A DNA stretch of 64,000 nucleotides from an uncultured Bacilli bacterium (GCA_944371995.1 CALVYD010000004.1:19081-83080); one strand, 5' to 3'; positions 1-8,701 are shown, counted from the first letter of the stretch. Translations and numbers: made by a program. The notes: generated by a model not told the origin, from the letters alone.

Positions 1-32
1 TCCTTCTATTATTTCTTTTGGTAGTTGTTAAT

Positions 33-506
33 ATGAAAGTGAAAAATAAAGTTATACCTATTTTTCTAACTATATTTTTTGCTATTTCTGTTCTTGTCCT
101 TGTTATCTATCATTTTTCTTATGTTGCTACTTGCCTTGATACTTTTATTATGAAAGTTATGGATTATTATTATTTTCCTTCTACTGTTGTCTTTTTCTTC
201 TTGTTTATTGTTGCTATTTTGATTTTTATTTATACTATATTTAGTAAAAAGTTACTTACCTGGAAAAAGATATTTAATTATAGTTTTATGACTATCATAT
301 TTTTACTTTTTTCTATGTTTGTAGGTACTGCTAATATTCAGAATATAGATTTATCTGATGTTGTTTCTTTATATCAAAATGATCAAATTTTATCTGTTGT
401 ACAACTTAGTAATTTAATTTTTCTGTGTTGGATAATAATTAGTTTCTTTTATCATTTATATATGTTTTTTAAGAGAAAGTTTGATAAAGAAAAGGTTGAG
501 TTTTAA
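33..506 (+). CDS. small integral membrane protein, unknown function
   Basis: A 157-residue protein made almost entirely of hydrophobic stretches, with about four transmembrane segments and short basic loops; no catalytic motif is seen. The ATG at 33 follows a weak GGTAG at 20-24. The frame is open to the left edge of the window, so a start outside the window is possible. It ends in a strong bidirectional terminator shared with the converging carboxypeptidase gene. I do not recognise the family. Confidence 0.55.
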   Translation: MKVKNKVIPIFLTIFFAISVLVLVIYHFSYVATCLDTFIMKVMDYYYFPSTVVFFFLFIVAILIFIYTIFSKKLLTWKKIFNYSFMTIIFLLFSMFVGTANIQNIDLSDVVSLYQNDQILSVVQLSNLIFLCWIIISFFYHLYMFFKRKFDKEKVEF

Positions 507-530
507 AGAGACTCAACCTTATTTTTTTGC
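492..530. terminator. bidirectional intrinsic terminator
   Basis: A perfect 10-bp stem (492-501 with 511-520) with a 9-base loop has a run of T on the right and a run of A on the left. It can therefore end both the + strand membrane protein gene and the - strand carboxypeptidase gene, whose stop codons lie inside the hairpin. Confidence 0.85.
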
Positions 531-1364
531 TAAATATTCTTCTAATGTTAAATTATTTTTATAGATTTCTTCTGCAATTTCTTTTCCAACGTAACGATAA
601 TGCCATGATTCATATTGGTATCCAGTAATATTTGTTTTATCTTCTGGAAATCTTAATATAAATCCATATTTGTAAGCATTTTGTTGCATCCAAGTAAATT
701 CTTCTGTTTCTTCGAATGAAGTATATGGTATTACTCCATTATAGACATCTACCGCTAGTCCTGTTTGGTGTTCTGAGTATCCTGCTCTTGCTGAATAGGT
801 ATCAGCTGCTTGTTTACCATCTGTTTCTACATAATTATTGTATAAGTTTACTTGATAGTCATAACTTCTATAGCTTGACATTGCTAGTATTGTCATATCA
901 TCTTCTTTTGCGTTCTGAGATAGTTCTTCAAAAGCATTTTTTGCTTCGCTTACTAACTGCATGCCACTTCTAGCGTAAGCAGTATCGATTGGTTCTAGAT
1001 TTTCTGGTATATAATCTTGTGTTACATAATTATATTTATTTACTAAAATTAAATTTGTATTTAAATTTTCTGAAGGTTTTGTATTTGTATAATAAGGTTG
1101 GTCAATACCAATATTTACGTGTGTAATTACATCTTCTATTGATAGTGAATTGTTTTCTTTTTGATATGTTATATATCTTTCTTTATTTTCTTTTCTATAG
1201 TAAGATATTTTTTTCATGTCTTCTATTAATTTTTCTTCTTTTGTTAATTCTTTTTTATTTTCATTTTCTTTAGGTAATACATATATTATTCCAACTCCTA
1301 TGATTATGCATATTAGAAGTATTAGTATTACTTTAGGACCTTTTTTCATTTTTCTTTTTTTCAT
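519..1364 (-). CDS. VanY/LdcB-type D-alanyl-D-alanine carboxypeptidase (peptidase M15B)
   Basis: A zinc peptidase that trims the terminal D-alanine (or an L,D-linkage) from peptidoglycan stem peptides outside the membrane. The 281-residue product has a lysine-rich N-terminus, one membrane anchor at about residues 10-30 and a C-terminal M15B domain. That domain carries SSYRSYDYQ, the metal motif SEHQTGLAVD, and ESWHYRYVG with the final zinc histidine. An upstream ATG at 1385 is possible, but AGGTGAT sits just before the ATG at 1364, so I start there. It stands alone on the - strand. The exact bond cleaved cannot be told from sequence. Confidence 0.9.
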   Translation of the reverse strand: MKKRKMKKGPKVILILLICIIIGVGIIYVLPKENENKKELTKEEKLIEDMKKISYYRKENKERYITYQKENNSLSIEDVITHVNIGIDQPYYTNTKPSENLNTNLILVNKYNYVTQDYIPENLEPIDTAYARSGMQLVSEAKNAFEELSQNAKEDDMTILAMSSYRSYDYQVNLYNNYVETDGKQAADTYSARAGYSEHQTGLAVDVYNGVIPYTSFEETEEFTWMQQNAYKYGFILRFPEDKTNITGYQYESWHYRYVGKEIAEEIYKNNLTLEEYLAKK

Positions 1365-1450
1365 ATTATCACCTACTTTCATCATATCATTCTTTTTTTT
1401 ATTTATGTATATTTTTTTTCATCTTTACATAAAAAATAATGGAGGTATTT

Positions 1451-2644
1451 ATGAAGAAGGTTTTATCTATTTTTTTCTGTGCTTTGAGTATTGTTACTAT
1501 TATTCCTTCTCCGGTATATGCTGAAGAGGCGAACGAATCTGAACTTATTCCTGGAGCAGTCAGTGGTGTATTGATGGAAGCTAATAGCGGGGAGATTGTT
1601 TTTCAAAAAGAGATGGATAAAGAAGTTAGCGTTGCTTCTATGACTAAGATGGTTGCTCAAATATTAATTTTAGATGCGATAAGAGAAGAAAAAATTTCCT
1701 GGGATGATATTGTTACTGTTAGTCAGAATGCAGCAGACATGGGAGGTTCACAGATTTATTTAAGTGTTGGTGAAAAGATTAGTATTCGTGATTTAATGAA
1801 AGGTATTTCTATGGCTAGTGCTAATGATGCTACTGTTCAGATGGCAGAAGTTATTGCAGGGAGTGAGGCTGCTTTTGTTAAGTTAATGAATGATAAAGTT
1901 AAAGAGCTGGGATTAAAACATACTGTATTTAAGAATTCTACTGGTCTTGATGAAGAAGGCCATTACTCTAGTGCTTATGATATGGCGATGATTGCTAGAG
2001 AACTTGTAGTTAATTATCCTGAAATTTTAGAGTTTTCTTCTGTCTATGAAGATTATTTGCGAGAAGATACTGAAAATAAGTTCTGGCTTGTTAATACTAA
2101 TAAATTAGTACGTTTTTATGAAGGTGCTGATGGTTTAAAGACCGGTCATACTGATGCGGCTAAATATTGTTTGGCTGCTACTGCTAAGAAAGATAATCTT
2201 CGTTTTATTGCTATTGTTTTAGGAGAAGAAGATAGTAAGGTTAGAAATCAAGAAGTTATGAATTTACTTGATTATGGTTTTAATCATTATCAAATGAACT
2301 TGATTAAATCTAAAGATGAGGTTTTAAAAACTGTTCCTATTGATAAAGCTACTAAATCAGAACTTTCCTTAGTACCAGTTCACGATATTGGAGTATTGTC
2401 TAAGAAATCTAGTAGTTCTGTAAAATATACATATGAAGTAAAATTACATTCTTTTCAGTTTCCGATAAAAAAAGGTGATGTTGTTGGAAAAGTAATTGTT
2501 AAAGATAAAGAAAATGATAAAAATATTACTACTGTTGATTTGACAGTTTTGGAAGATGTTGATTCGCTTTCTTATTTGCAACTATTTTATAAAGGATTTA
2601 AAGACTTATTTTCTGGTAATTATACCTTTTCATTTACTAAGTAA
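1451..2644 (+). CDS. D-alanyl-D-alanine carboxypeptidase, DacF-like (penicillin-binding protein, peptidase S11)
   Basis: Low-molecular-mass penicillin-binding protein that removes the terminal D-alanine from peptidoglycan stem peptides. A signal peptide (MKKVLSIFFCAL, cleavage near VYA-EE) is followed by the serine active-site motif SMTK, then SAN and LKTGHT, the three hallmarks of the S11 family. A C-terminal beta-rich domain follows, as in DacA/DacF. An ATG at 1439 overlaps the GGAGG Shine-Dalgarno at 1441-1445, so the start is the ATG at 1451. In spore formers dacF acts on cortex or forespore wall, but the role here is not decided by context. Confidence 0.92.
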   Translation: MKKVLSIFFCALSIVTIIPSPVYAEEANESELIPGAVSGVLMEANSGEIVFQKEMDKEVSVASMTKMVAQILILDAIREEKISWDDIVTVSQNAADMGGSQIYLSVGEKISIRDLMKGISMASANDATVQMAEVIAGSEAAFVKLMNDKVKELGLKHTVFKNSTGLDEEGHYSSAYDMAMIARELVVNYPEILEFSSVYEDYLREDTENKFWLVNTNKLVRFYEGADGLKTGHTDAAKYCLAATAKKDNLRFIAIVLGEEDSKVRNQEVMNLLDYGFNHYQMNLIKSKDEVLKTVPIDKATKSELSLVPVHDIGVLSKKSSSSVKYTYEVKLHSFQFPIKKGDVVGKVIVKDKENDKNITTVDLTVLEDVDSLSYLQLFYKGFKDLFSGNYTFSFTK

Positions 2645-2650
2645 GTTTGA

Positions 2651-2679
2651 TTGACTATTGTTAGTAAAGTGTGTATAAT
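2651..2679 (+). promoter_or_regulatory. sigma-A-type promoter for the SGNH hydrolase gene
   Basis: TTGACT at 2651-2656 and TATAAT at 2674-2679 are separated by exactly 17 bp. The predicted transcript would begin near 2686, with a leader of about 60 bases before the ATG at 2748. The leader holds an AAGGT/ACCTT hairpin (2696-2710) followed by a T-rich run. Confidence 0.8.
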
Positions 2680-2747
2680 TTCTATAGGATAATATAAGGT
2701 TTTATACCTTTTTCTTTTTTGTTATCTTATAGAAAGAGGGAAGTTTT

Positions 2748-3704
2748 ATGGATAATGATAAGCAAAAAAAAGTAAGTAATCGTAGAAGTAATTATAAATA
2801 TTCTAATAAAAATTATCAACAGACTAATCATCAGAGAAGAAATTCTTATTATCAAAATACTAATAAAAGACGTTCTTCTAGTCAACATTCTTCTAATTTA
2901 GAATCTGATGAGATGAAATTTTCTGATGAATTAGATACTAGTTTTGTTGAGAAGAGAAGAGTAAATAAAGATAAGATTATTCGTGATTTGGATAATTCTT
3001 ATCAGAAAGAAAATAAGCCTAAAAAAGGTAGTATTAAGATTATTTTGCATCTTTTACTTATTATATTATTATTAAGTATAACTGTTTTATGTACTAGTCT
3101 TTATTTTACTTATATTTCTCCTAAAGTAGTAGAAAAGGCAGTTACTAAAGAAGTTGTTGTGATGGATGATAATTATTTGTTTTTAGGGGATTCTATTACT
3201 GATTTTTATGATTTAGATGAATATTATGAGGGATTACCTGTTGTTAATAGTGGAATTGGTGGAAATGATACTCAAGATATTTTGGATGATATGGAAAATA
3301 GAGTTTATCAATATAATCCTTCAAAAGTGTTTTTATTAATTGGAACTAATGATATTGATCATGGTGACTCTTTGGATTCTATTGTAGATAATATTGAAAA
3401 GATTCTATTAGAAATTCGTGAGAATAGACCATATTCGGAACTTTATTTAGAATCCATTTATCCTGTTATGGAAGGAGAAAAGGCTGTTAATAGTCGTACT
3501 AATGAAAAAATTATGACTATTAATGATAAATTAGAAGAGTTTTGTGAAAAAGAACAGATTACATATATCGATATGTTTGATTTATTAGTGGATTCTTCTT
3601 CTGAAAAAGTACAGATAAATCCTAAGTATACTAAGGATGGTTTGCATTTATCTGATGAAGGATATGATGTAGTTACTAATGAAGTTAAGAAGTATTTGAA
3701 GTAA
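2748..3704 (+). CDS. membrane-anchored SGNH/GDSL-family hydrolase
   Basis: Predicted extracytoplasmic esterase or lipase-like hydrolase. The first ~95 residues are polar, rich in Asn, Arg, Gln and Ser, and probably cytoplasmic. One transmembrane segment follows at about 100-120. The SGNH domain shows block I (FLGDSITDFYD, catalytic Ser), block II (GIGGND), block III (LIGTND) and block V (DGLHLSDEGY, catalytic Asp and His). All four catalytic blocks are intact. Members of this fold deacetylate or deacylate wall polymers and glycans; the substrate here is unknown. Confidence 0.85.
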   Translation: MDNDKQKKVSNRRSNYKYSNKNYQQTNHQRRNSYYQNTNKRRSSSQHSSNLESDEMKFSDELDTSFVEKRRVNKDKIIRDLDNSYQKENKPKKGSIKIILHLLLIILLLSITVLCTSLYFTYISPKVVEKAVTKEVVVMDDNYLFLGDSITDFYDLDEYYEGLPVVNSGIGGNDTQDILDDMENRVYQYNPSKVFLLIGTNDIDHGDSLDSIVDNIEKILLEIRENRPYSELYLESIYPVMEGEKAVNSRTNEKIMTINDKLEEFCEKEQITYIDMFDLLVDSSSEKVQINPKYTKDGLHLSDEGYDVVTNEVKKYLK

Positions 3705-3787
3705 TCTATATTTATTATTTAATGTTTTATCATATTTGTTTTTTTCTTTCATATATTAATGGTATAGAAAGAGAGGAATTTATAATT

Positions 3788-4048
3788 ATGGAAACATTAA
3801 AAGTAAGTAGTAAATCTAATCCTAACAGTGTTGCTGGAGCACTTGCTAATGTATTTCGTGAAAAAGGAAACGTAGAAATTCAAGCAGTTGGTGCAGGTGC
3901 GTTAAATCAAGCAATTAAAGCTGTTGCAATTGCAAGAGGGTTTGTAGCACCTTCTGGTAAGAATCTGGTATGTATTCCTGCCTTTCAAGATATTGCTATT
4001 GATGGCGAGGAACGTACAGCAATTAAGTTGATTATAGAGGCCAAATAG
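3788..4048 (+). CDS. spoVS: stage V sporulation protein S (SpoVS)
   Basis: An 86-residue Alba-fold protein matching the SpoVS family along its whole length: METLKVSSKSNPNSVAGA at the N-terminus, the AVGAGALNQAIKAVAIARGF core, and a final IKLIIEAK strand. In B. subtilis SpoVS affects spore-coat assembly and septation, but homologues also occur in non-sporulating bacteria, so it is weak evidence of sporulation alone. The longer frame from 3722 is not used: GAGAGG near 3770 points to the ATG at 3788. An intrinsic terminator follows at once. Confidence 0.93.
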   Translation: METLKVSSKSNPNSVAGALANVFREKGNVEIQAVGAGALNQAIKAVAIARGFVAPSGKNLVCIPAFQDIAIDGEERTAIKLIIEAK

Positions 4049-4060
4049 GTCTTTTTTTTT
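4036..4060 (+). terminator. intrinsic terminator after spoVS
   Basis: A 7-bp stem with two G-U pairs (4036-4042 with 4048-4054), an AAATA loop and a continuing run of T. The stem overlaps the end of the spoVS coding sequence. Confidence 0.6.
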
Positions 4061-4105
4061 CGTTCATAACGTGATAAACTATATTATAGATAGGAGGGTG
4101 TTTTT

Positions 4106-5248
4106 ATGTTTTGTCCTCGTTGCGGCGCTCAGATGAAAAATAATCAAAGATATTGTATGAAATGTGGAGCTTTGAATTATGATCATCCCGATAATAAACG
4201 AATGAAAAATTTAATGTCTGAGGAAGAGTTTGAAAAATCTAATAAGGAGTATCAGGAAAATCTTACTAAACCGGCTGATGTAGTAGAGTTTGCTGGTCAA
4301 AAGTATGAAACTAAAACTAAAAATAAAAAATCTTATGTTGATACTAGAACTGCATTGATTTTGTTGTTAGTATTTACTGTTGCTTTAGCATTACTTTTGT
4401 ATTTCTATTTTTATTTTTCTGCTCTTATGATAGTAGTTGCTTGTCTTTTTTATTTCCTTTTTGGCTTCTTTACTATTGCTTTGTCATGTGTTTATATGAA
4501 AGGTGGATATTCGGGATTTACGCCTATTATACCTTTTTATAATAATTTTGCTTATTGTGATATGGCTGTTGGTTCTGGATGGATGTTTTTACTTTTGTTT
4601 GTTCCTATTGTCAACTTCTTTTATTCACTTTATCTTAACTATCAATTTGGTAAATCGTTTGGAAAAAGTGGATGGCTTACTGTATTTTTTCCATTTATTA
4701 TGATTCCATATATTGCTTTTAGTGATACAGCAATATATCAAGGTCAAGGGTTACAATATTCATCGTTTGTGGAAAAAGGAAAGAGAAGAAATCCTAATAT
4801 ATCTGCTTTTGTTTATGCAGTTATTGTTTTTGCCTTAAGTATTAGTATTTTTATACCGGTATCTACTAGTGCAAAATATAAATTGCTTCCTCGAGATATG
4901 GAGAAAGTTTTAGAGAAGGTACATGAAGATGTAGATTCTGGATATTATACTTGTGATAATGGAGATATTAATACTAGTCCAGGAGAGTATTATATTAAAT
5001 TCTCTGATGTAAATGATTTATTAGATTTTCAACTTCTTCCTTTAAGATCACCATTTAATGGAGAAAAATTAAAGGGATATGTTAAAGTTGTATTTACCTC
5101 TACTGAAGGTAAAGCTCACTATACTTATTCTATTACTGTTACTGATGGAAAGTTAGGTATTCGTAATGGTAAAGAAGATTCTTATTATAGTGTAAAAAAA
5201 GTTACTGATGTTTCTTTGCCAGAGGGAGCAGTTATTTGTAAAAAGTAG
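4106..5248 (+). CDS. zinc-ribbon multi-pass membrane protein (DUF5684-like)
   Basis: The N-terminus has a two-knuckle zinc ribbon (CPRCG at residues 3-7 and CMKCG at 17-21). A polar linker, then about five transmembrane segments follow, including a block like the DUF5684 family: KGGYSGFTPIIPFYN, then a Trp/Phe-rich membrane stretch and GKSFGKSGW. The C-terminal ~120 residues after the last membrane segment are a soluble, probably external domain. Function is unknown; zinc ribbons fused to membrane domains are common in this window (7961-11897). GGAGGGTG precedes the ATG. Confidence 0.65.
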   Translation: MFCPRCGAQMKNNQRYCMKCGALNYDHPDNKRMKNLMSEEEFEKSNKEYQENLTKPADVVEFAGQKYETKTKNKKSYVDTRTALILLLVFTVALALLLYFYFYFSALMIVVACLFYFLFGFFTIALSCVYMKGGYSGFTPIIPFYNNFAYCDMAVGSGWMFLLLFVPIVNFFYSLYLNYQFGKSFGKSGWLTVFFPFIMIPYIAFSDTAIYQGQGLQYSSFVEKGKRRNPNISAFVYAVIVFALSISIFIPVSTSAKYKLLPRDMEKVLEKVHEDVDSGYYTCDNGDINTSPGEYYIKFSDVNDLLDFQLLPLRSPFNGEKLKGYVKVVFTSTEGKAHYTYSITVTDGKLGIRNGKEDSYYSVKKVTDVSLPEGAVICKK

Positions 5249-5257
5249 TAAAATAAG

Positions 5258-5286
5258 TTGATATTTTTCTTAAAAAGTAATATACT
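5258..5286 (+). promoter_or_regulatory. promoter for the T-box/dipeptidase/serS operon
   Basis: TTGATA at 5258-5263 and TATACT at 5281-5286 are 17 bp apart, just upstream of the T-box leader. This places the transcript start near 5293. Confidence 0.75.
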
Positions 5287-5296
5287 ATTAACAAAT

Positions 5297-5484
5297 CGAT
5301 AATTAGAACTAATAATAAGAACCTTTAATGAGAGAGAAGTCGTGGTTGGTGAAAACGATATTAAAGACTTATTTATCTACTCTATAGATGAAATATTTCC
5401 GGAGAAGTCCGTTATACTTTTAAGTGAAAAAAAGGATGGTACCGTGCTATTTGCACTCCTTGTACTGTTCTTTTTTCTTTTTTA
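5297..5484 (+). promoter_or_regulatory. T-box riboswitch leader (serine-tRNA type inferred)
   Basis: This leader senses uncharged tRNA. The conserved T-box bulge sequence AAGGATGGTACCGTG is at 5432-5446. A Stem I region begins near 5310 and contains GAGAGAAGT and GGTTGGTGAAAAC, and a small CGGA/TCCG hairpin (Stem III) lies near 5400-5411. A terminator whose 5' arm overlaps the T-box sequence ends in the T-rich run at about 5470-5482. The likely specifier triplet is TCT (Ser) at 5381-5383; this is inferred from position and from serS downstream. High uncharged tRNA-Ser should raise expression of the dipeptidase and serS. Confidence 0.9.
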
Positions 5485-5496
5485 GGAGATGATATC

Positions 5497-6429
5497 ATGA
5501 TTGATTTGCATTATGATTTGTTGTCAATTTTGTATTATTGTTATAAGAAAAATGATTTTAGTTATATAAAAACGATTCAAAAGTATTATGAAGAAAATGT
5601 GGTTCATGGAGTGGTTGCTAATCTTTATTTTATGAGTGAAGATGAAATGAAAGAAGAGAGTGGTGATTGGTTCGAACCTGTTAATGTAGTAGAGCGATTC
5701 CGTATTGCGACTAATTTATTTTTAAAGTTTTTTCCTGAATTAGAGGTTATTTATAGTATTGAAGGTTGCGATTATATCGAGGGACCAGAAGAGCTAGAGG
5801 AACTTTATAAGCTTGGTCTTCGTAATATTTTACTAGTATGGAATAATAAGAATCGGTATGGCTCCGGTAATCGGAGTGATTCTGGTTTGACGGATGAAGG
5901 TAGGGTATTACTTCGAAAAGCAATTGATTTAGGTATTTCTATTGATTTATCTCATATGAATCGAAATACTTTTTCAGATACTGTAAAATTATTGAAAGAA
6001 GAAAAAGCTAAGGGTAAGCAATTTAGTGTTATTGTTAGCCATTCTAATTGTTATGATTTATATCCTCATGATAGGAATTTAACTGATCAGCAGTTATTAT
6101 CGATTAAGGAGCTTTCTCCTGTTGTTGGACTTGTTTCTTACGGACCTTTTGTCTCCTCGAGTGAGGACAGAGGTGAACTTGCTAAAAGATATGTAGAACA
6201 TATTGTTTATATGGTTGAATTGCTTGGTATTGATTCTGTTGGTGTTGCTACTGATGATATGAGTTTTGGACCTGTGTTATTTGGAGATAGTGAAGATATA
6301 CAAATATTTGATTATGGACAGGTTGGTAAGCAGCTTACAGCTTTATTGAAAGACACTTTTATGGAAGATGAAATTAATCAAATATTATATAAAAATAGTT
6401 ATGAAAAATTGTTTAGAAAGAAGGAATGA
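5497..6429 (+). CDS. membrane dipeptidase-like peptidase, M19 family
   Basis: Zinc dipeptidase of the renal dipeptidase family (310 residues, near the usual length). The N-terminus carries the metal motif HYD. The SIEG segment, the LGLRNILLVWNNKN block, the ISIDLSHMN strand and the VIVSHSN metal-binding His are typical, and GVATDDMSF supplies the late Asp. It is the first gene after the T-box and overlaps the serS Shine-Dalgarno region, so it is almost certainly co-transcribed with serS. This suggests that it releases amino acids, serine included, from short peptides when charged tRNA-Ser is scarce. Confidence 0.88.
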   Translation: MIDLHYDLLSILYYCYKKNDFSYIKTIQKYYEENVVHGVVANLYFMSEDEMKEESGDWFEPVNVVERFRIATNLFLKFFPELEVIYSIEGCDYIEGPEELEELYKLGLRNILLVWNNKNRYGSGNRSDSGLTDEGRVLLRKAIDLGISIDLSHMNRNTFSDTVKLLKEEKAKGKQFSVIVSHSNCYDLYPHDRNLTDQQLLSIKELSPVVGLVSYGPFVSSSEDRGELAKRYVEHIVYMVELLGIDSVGVATDDMSFGPVLFGDSEDIQIFDYGQVGKQLTALLKDTFMEDEINQILYKNSYEKLFRKKE

Positions 6430-6431
6430 AT

Positions 6432-7715
6432 ATGATAGATATTAAATTAATTAGAGAAAATAAGGATTTAGTAAAAGAGAATATTAAGAAGAAATTTCAA
6501 GATGAAAAACTTCCTTTAGTAGATGAAGTTTATGAAATGGATAAGAGAGTACGTGAAGTACAAGTTAAAGCTGATGGATTAAAAGCTGATAAAAATAAAA
6601 TGAGTAGTGAAATTGGTAAGCTTATGAAAGAGGGAAAGAAGGAAGAAGCAGAAGAAGTAAAACAAAAGATTGCTTCTATGGCAGATGAAATTAGTGCTTT
6701 AGAGGAAGAACAAGAAGAACTTTCTCGTGATATTAAGGATCGAATGATGGTAATTCCTCAAATTATGGATCCTTCTGTTCCTATTGGAAAAGATGATAGT
6801 GAAAATGTGGAAGTACAAAGATTTGGGGATCCTGTAGTACCTGATTATGAAATACCATATCACGCTGATATTATCGAAAGACTTCATGGTATGGATAAGG
6901 ATGCTGCTGGTAGAACTAGTGGACAAGGATTTTATTATTTACTTGGGGATATTGCTCGTTTACATGAGGCAATGCTTGCTTATGCTCGTGACTTTATGAT
7001 AGATGCTGGATTTACTTATGCTATTCCACCATTTATGATTCATAGTGATGTTGTGACTGGTGTTATGTCTTTTCCTGAGATGGAAGCTATGATGTATAAG
7101 ATTGAAGGAGAAGATTTATACTTAATCGGAACCAGTGAGCATTCTATGATTGGTAAGTTTAAAGATCAAATTATTAAAGATAGTGAACTTCCTATTCATA
7201 TGACAAGTTATTCTCCATGTTTCCGTAAAGAAGGTGGTTCTCATGGATTAGAAGAAAGAGGACTTTACCGCGTTCATCAGTTCGAAAAACAAGAGATGAT
7301 TGTTATTTGTGAACCAGAAGAGTCAATGGATTGGTATGAGAAGATGTGGAAGTTAACAGTTGATTTCTTTAGAAGTTTAGATATTCCAGTTAGACAACTT
7401 GAATGTTGTAGTGGAGATTTAGCTGATTTAAAAGTAAAATCTTGTGATGTTGAAGCTTGGAGTCCAAGACAGAAAAAATATTTTGAAGTTGGTAGCTGCT
7501 CTAACTTAGGAGATGCTCAAGCTAGACGTTTAGGAATTCGTAAAAAAGGAGAAAAGGGAACATACTTCTTACATACTTTAAATAATACCGTTGTTGCAAC
7601 TCCGAGAGGATTAATTGCATTAATCGAGAATAATTATCAAGAAGATGGAAGTATTAAAATTCCTAAAGCTTTGCAACCATACATGGGAGGAAAAGAAGTT
7701 ATTAAAGCAGATTAA
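6432..7715 (+). CDS. serS: serine-tRNA ligase
   Basis: Charges tRNA-Ser (and tRNA-Sec where present) with serine. Full length at 427 residues. It begins MIDIKLIRENKD, then has the N-terminal antiparallel coiled coil (about 30-105). The class II core includes TSEHSMIGKF, motif 2 FRKEGGSHGLEERGLYRVHQFEKQE-like residues, the serine-site region EVGSCSNLGDAQARRLGI, and motif 3 TLNNTVVATPRGLIALIEN. An ATG six bases earlier exists, but the family start and the AAGGAATGA spacing favour 6432. It is controlled by the T-box upstream and followed by a terminator. Confidence 0.97.
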   Translation: MIDIKLIRENKDLVKENIKKKFQDEKLPLVDEVYEMDKRVREVQVKADGLKADKNKMSSEIGKLMKEGKKEEAEEVKQKIASMADEISALEEEQEELSRDIKDRMMVIPQIMDPSVPIGKDDSENVEVQRFGDPVVPDYEIPYHADIIERLHGMDKDAAGRTSGQGFYYLLGDIARLHEAMLAYARDFMIDAGFTYAIPPFMIHSDVVTGVMSFPEMEAMMYKIEGEDLYLIGTSEHSMIGKFKDQIIKDSELPIHMTSYSPCFRKEGGSHGLEERGLYRVHQFEKQEMIVICEPEESMDWYEKMWKLTVDFFRSLDIPVRQLECCSGDLADLKVKSCDVEAWSPRQKKYFEVGSCSNLGDAQARRLGIRKKGEKGTYFLHTLNNTVVATPRGLIALIENNYQEDGSIKIPKALQPYMGGKEVIKAD

Positions 7716-7740
7716 AGAAATAGTGTATATTTCTTTTTTC
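7714..7740 (+). terminator. intrinsic terminator after serS
   Basis: A perfect 9-bp stem (AAAGAAATA at 7714-7722 with TATTTCTTT at 7728-7736) and a continuing T run. It starts inside the serS stop codon. Confidence 0.8.
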
Positions 7741-7768
7741 TTTGGATATCCTAGTTAATGGTGATAGA

Positions 7769-7912
7769 ATGGAAGAAGATAAAAGATGTGAAGTAGTAGG
7801 GCGTGAGTCAGCTATGAAGAATATTCATATTGATAGCAACTCTAAGGAAGGTAAATTACTTGTTGAAGTTGTGGATAAAGAGTCTACTTTACAGAGATTA
7901 GAAGATGAATAA
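7769..7912 (+). CDS. small protein of 47 residues, unknown
   Basis: A short frame beginning MEEDKRCEVVGRESAMK and ending STLQRLEDE. It has GGTGAT six bases before its ATG and a clean terminator overlapping its stop codon, so it looks like a genuine small gene flanked by two terminators. It is soluble and acidic, with one Cys and no recognised motif. Composition matches the neighbouring genes. Confidence 0.55.
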   Translation: MEEDKRCEVVGRESAMKNIHIDSNSKEGKLLVEVVDKESTLQRLEDE

Positions 7913-7930
7913 TCTTCTTTTTTTTCTTTT
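7900..7930 (+). terminator. intrinsic terminator after the 47-residue gene
   Basis: A 7-bp perfect stem (AGAAGAT at 7900-7906 with ATCTTCT at 7912-7918), a GAATA loop, and a long T run. Confidence 0.85.
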
Positions 7931-7960
7931 TAAATGATAAAATTATCTTAGGTGATAATG

Positions 7961-8659
7961 ATGATTTTTGTTTGGATTTTACTTATTATCTTAGTTTTAG
8001 TGTTAGTCATTGTTATTTTAGGATATATTTTATTATATAAATTAAAGAAATTTTTAGGTGTATCTAGTATTTCTGGCTTAATAAAAGATGCTAAGAAAGA
8101 AGATGAAAGTATGCCTAAATCTTTATCTAGTTTGGATTCTTTATATTTAACGAGAATTAAAGAAGATTTTCCTAATCTTAATATTAATGAGTTAAAAAGG
8201 GAATGTGAAAAAAATATATTGGATTATTTTCGTGCTATTGAAAGTAAGGATAGTACGAGCTTTCAAAGTGATAAAATAAAGAGTAGTGTAGATAAAAAAA
8301 TTCAGGAATATAAAGATAAAAATATTTCTTTTCGGTCTATTCAATTTCATAAGACTGTCGTTAGTAAATATGAGAAAAATGGTAGTGTTGCGACGATTAC
8401 TTTTGGTAGTAGTTTACAGTATGAATTATATATAGATGGTACTTTTCAAAAAAAGGTGCAAGATCGGTTCCGTATTCAATATATTTATATTATAGATAGT
8501 TCTAAGCTTGATAAATATAGTAAAGTCATCGGAATTCGGTGTCCTAGTTGTGGTTCTGTTGCTATTGATTTTAAGACTCATCAATGTAAGTATTGCGGGA
8601 CTTATATGAAAGATATTGTCAAGAGAGTTTGGTATTGTAATGATTTAGTATCGTATTAG
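7961..8659 (+). CDS. membrane-anchored Tim44-like domain protein with C-terminal zinc ribbon
   Basis: A 232-residue protein with one N-terminal transmembrane helix. A Tim44-like/NTF2-type domain follows (about 60-190; LKRECEKNILDYFRAIESKD, then the strands around VATITFGSS). The C-terminal zinc ribbon has CPSCG and CKYCG. AGGTGAT at 7950-7956 points to the ATG at 7961 rather than the GTG at 7952. It precedes the ydjGHI-like genes and shares their zinc-ribbon theme, so it is probably part of the same membrane assembly. The specific function is unknown. Confidence 0.6.
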   Translation: MIFVWILLIILVLVLVIVILGYILLYKLKKFLGVSSISGLIKDAKKEDESMPKSLSSLDSLYLTRIKEDFPNLNINELKRECEKNILDYFRAIESKDSTSFQSDKIKSSVDKKIQEYKDKNISFRSIQFHKTVVSKYEKNGSVATITFGSSLQYELYIDGTFQKKVQDRFRIQYIYIIDSSKLDKYSKVIGIRCPSCGSVAIDFKTHQCKYCGTYMKDIVKRVWYCNDLVSY

Positions 8660-8701
8660 TATGTTTTATGATATATTATATATAATAGATAGAGGTGTTT
8701 T

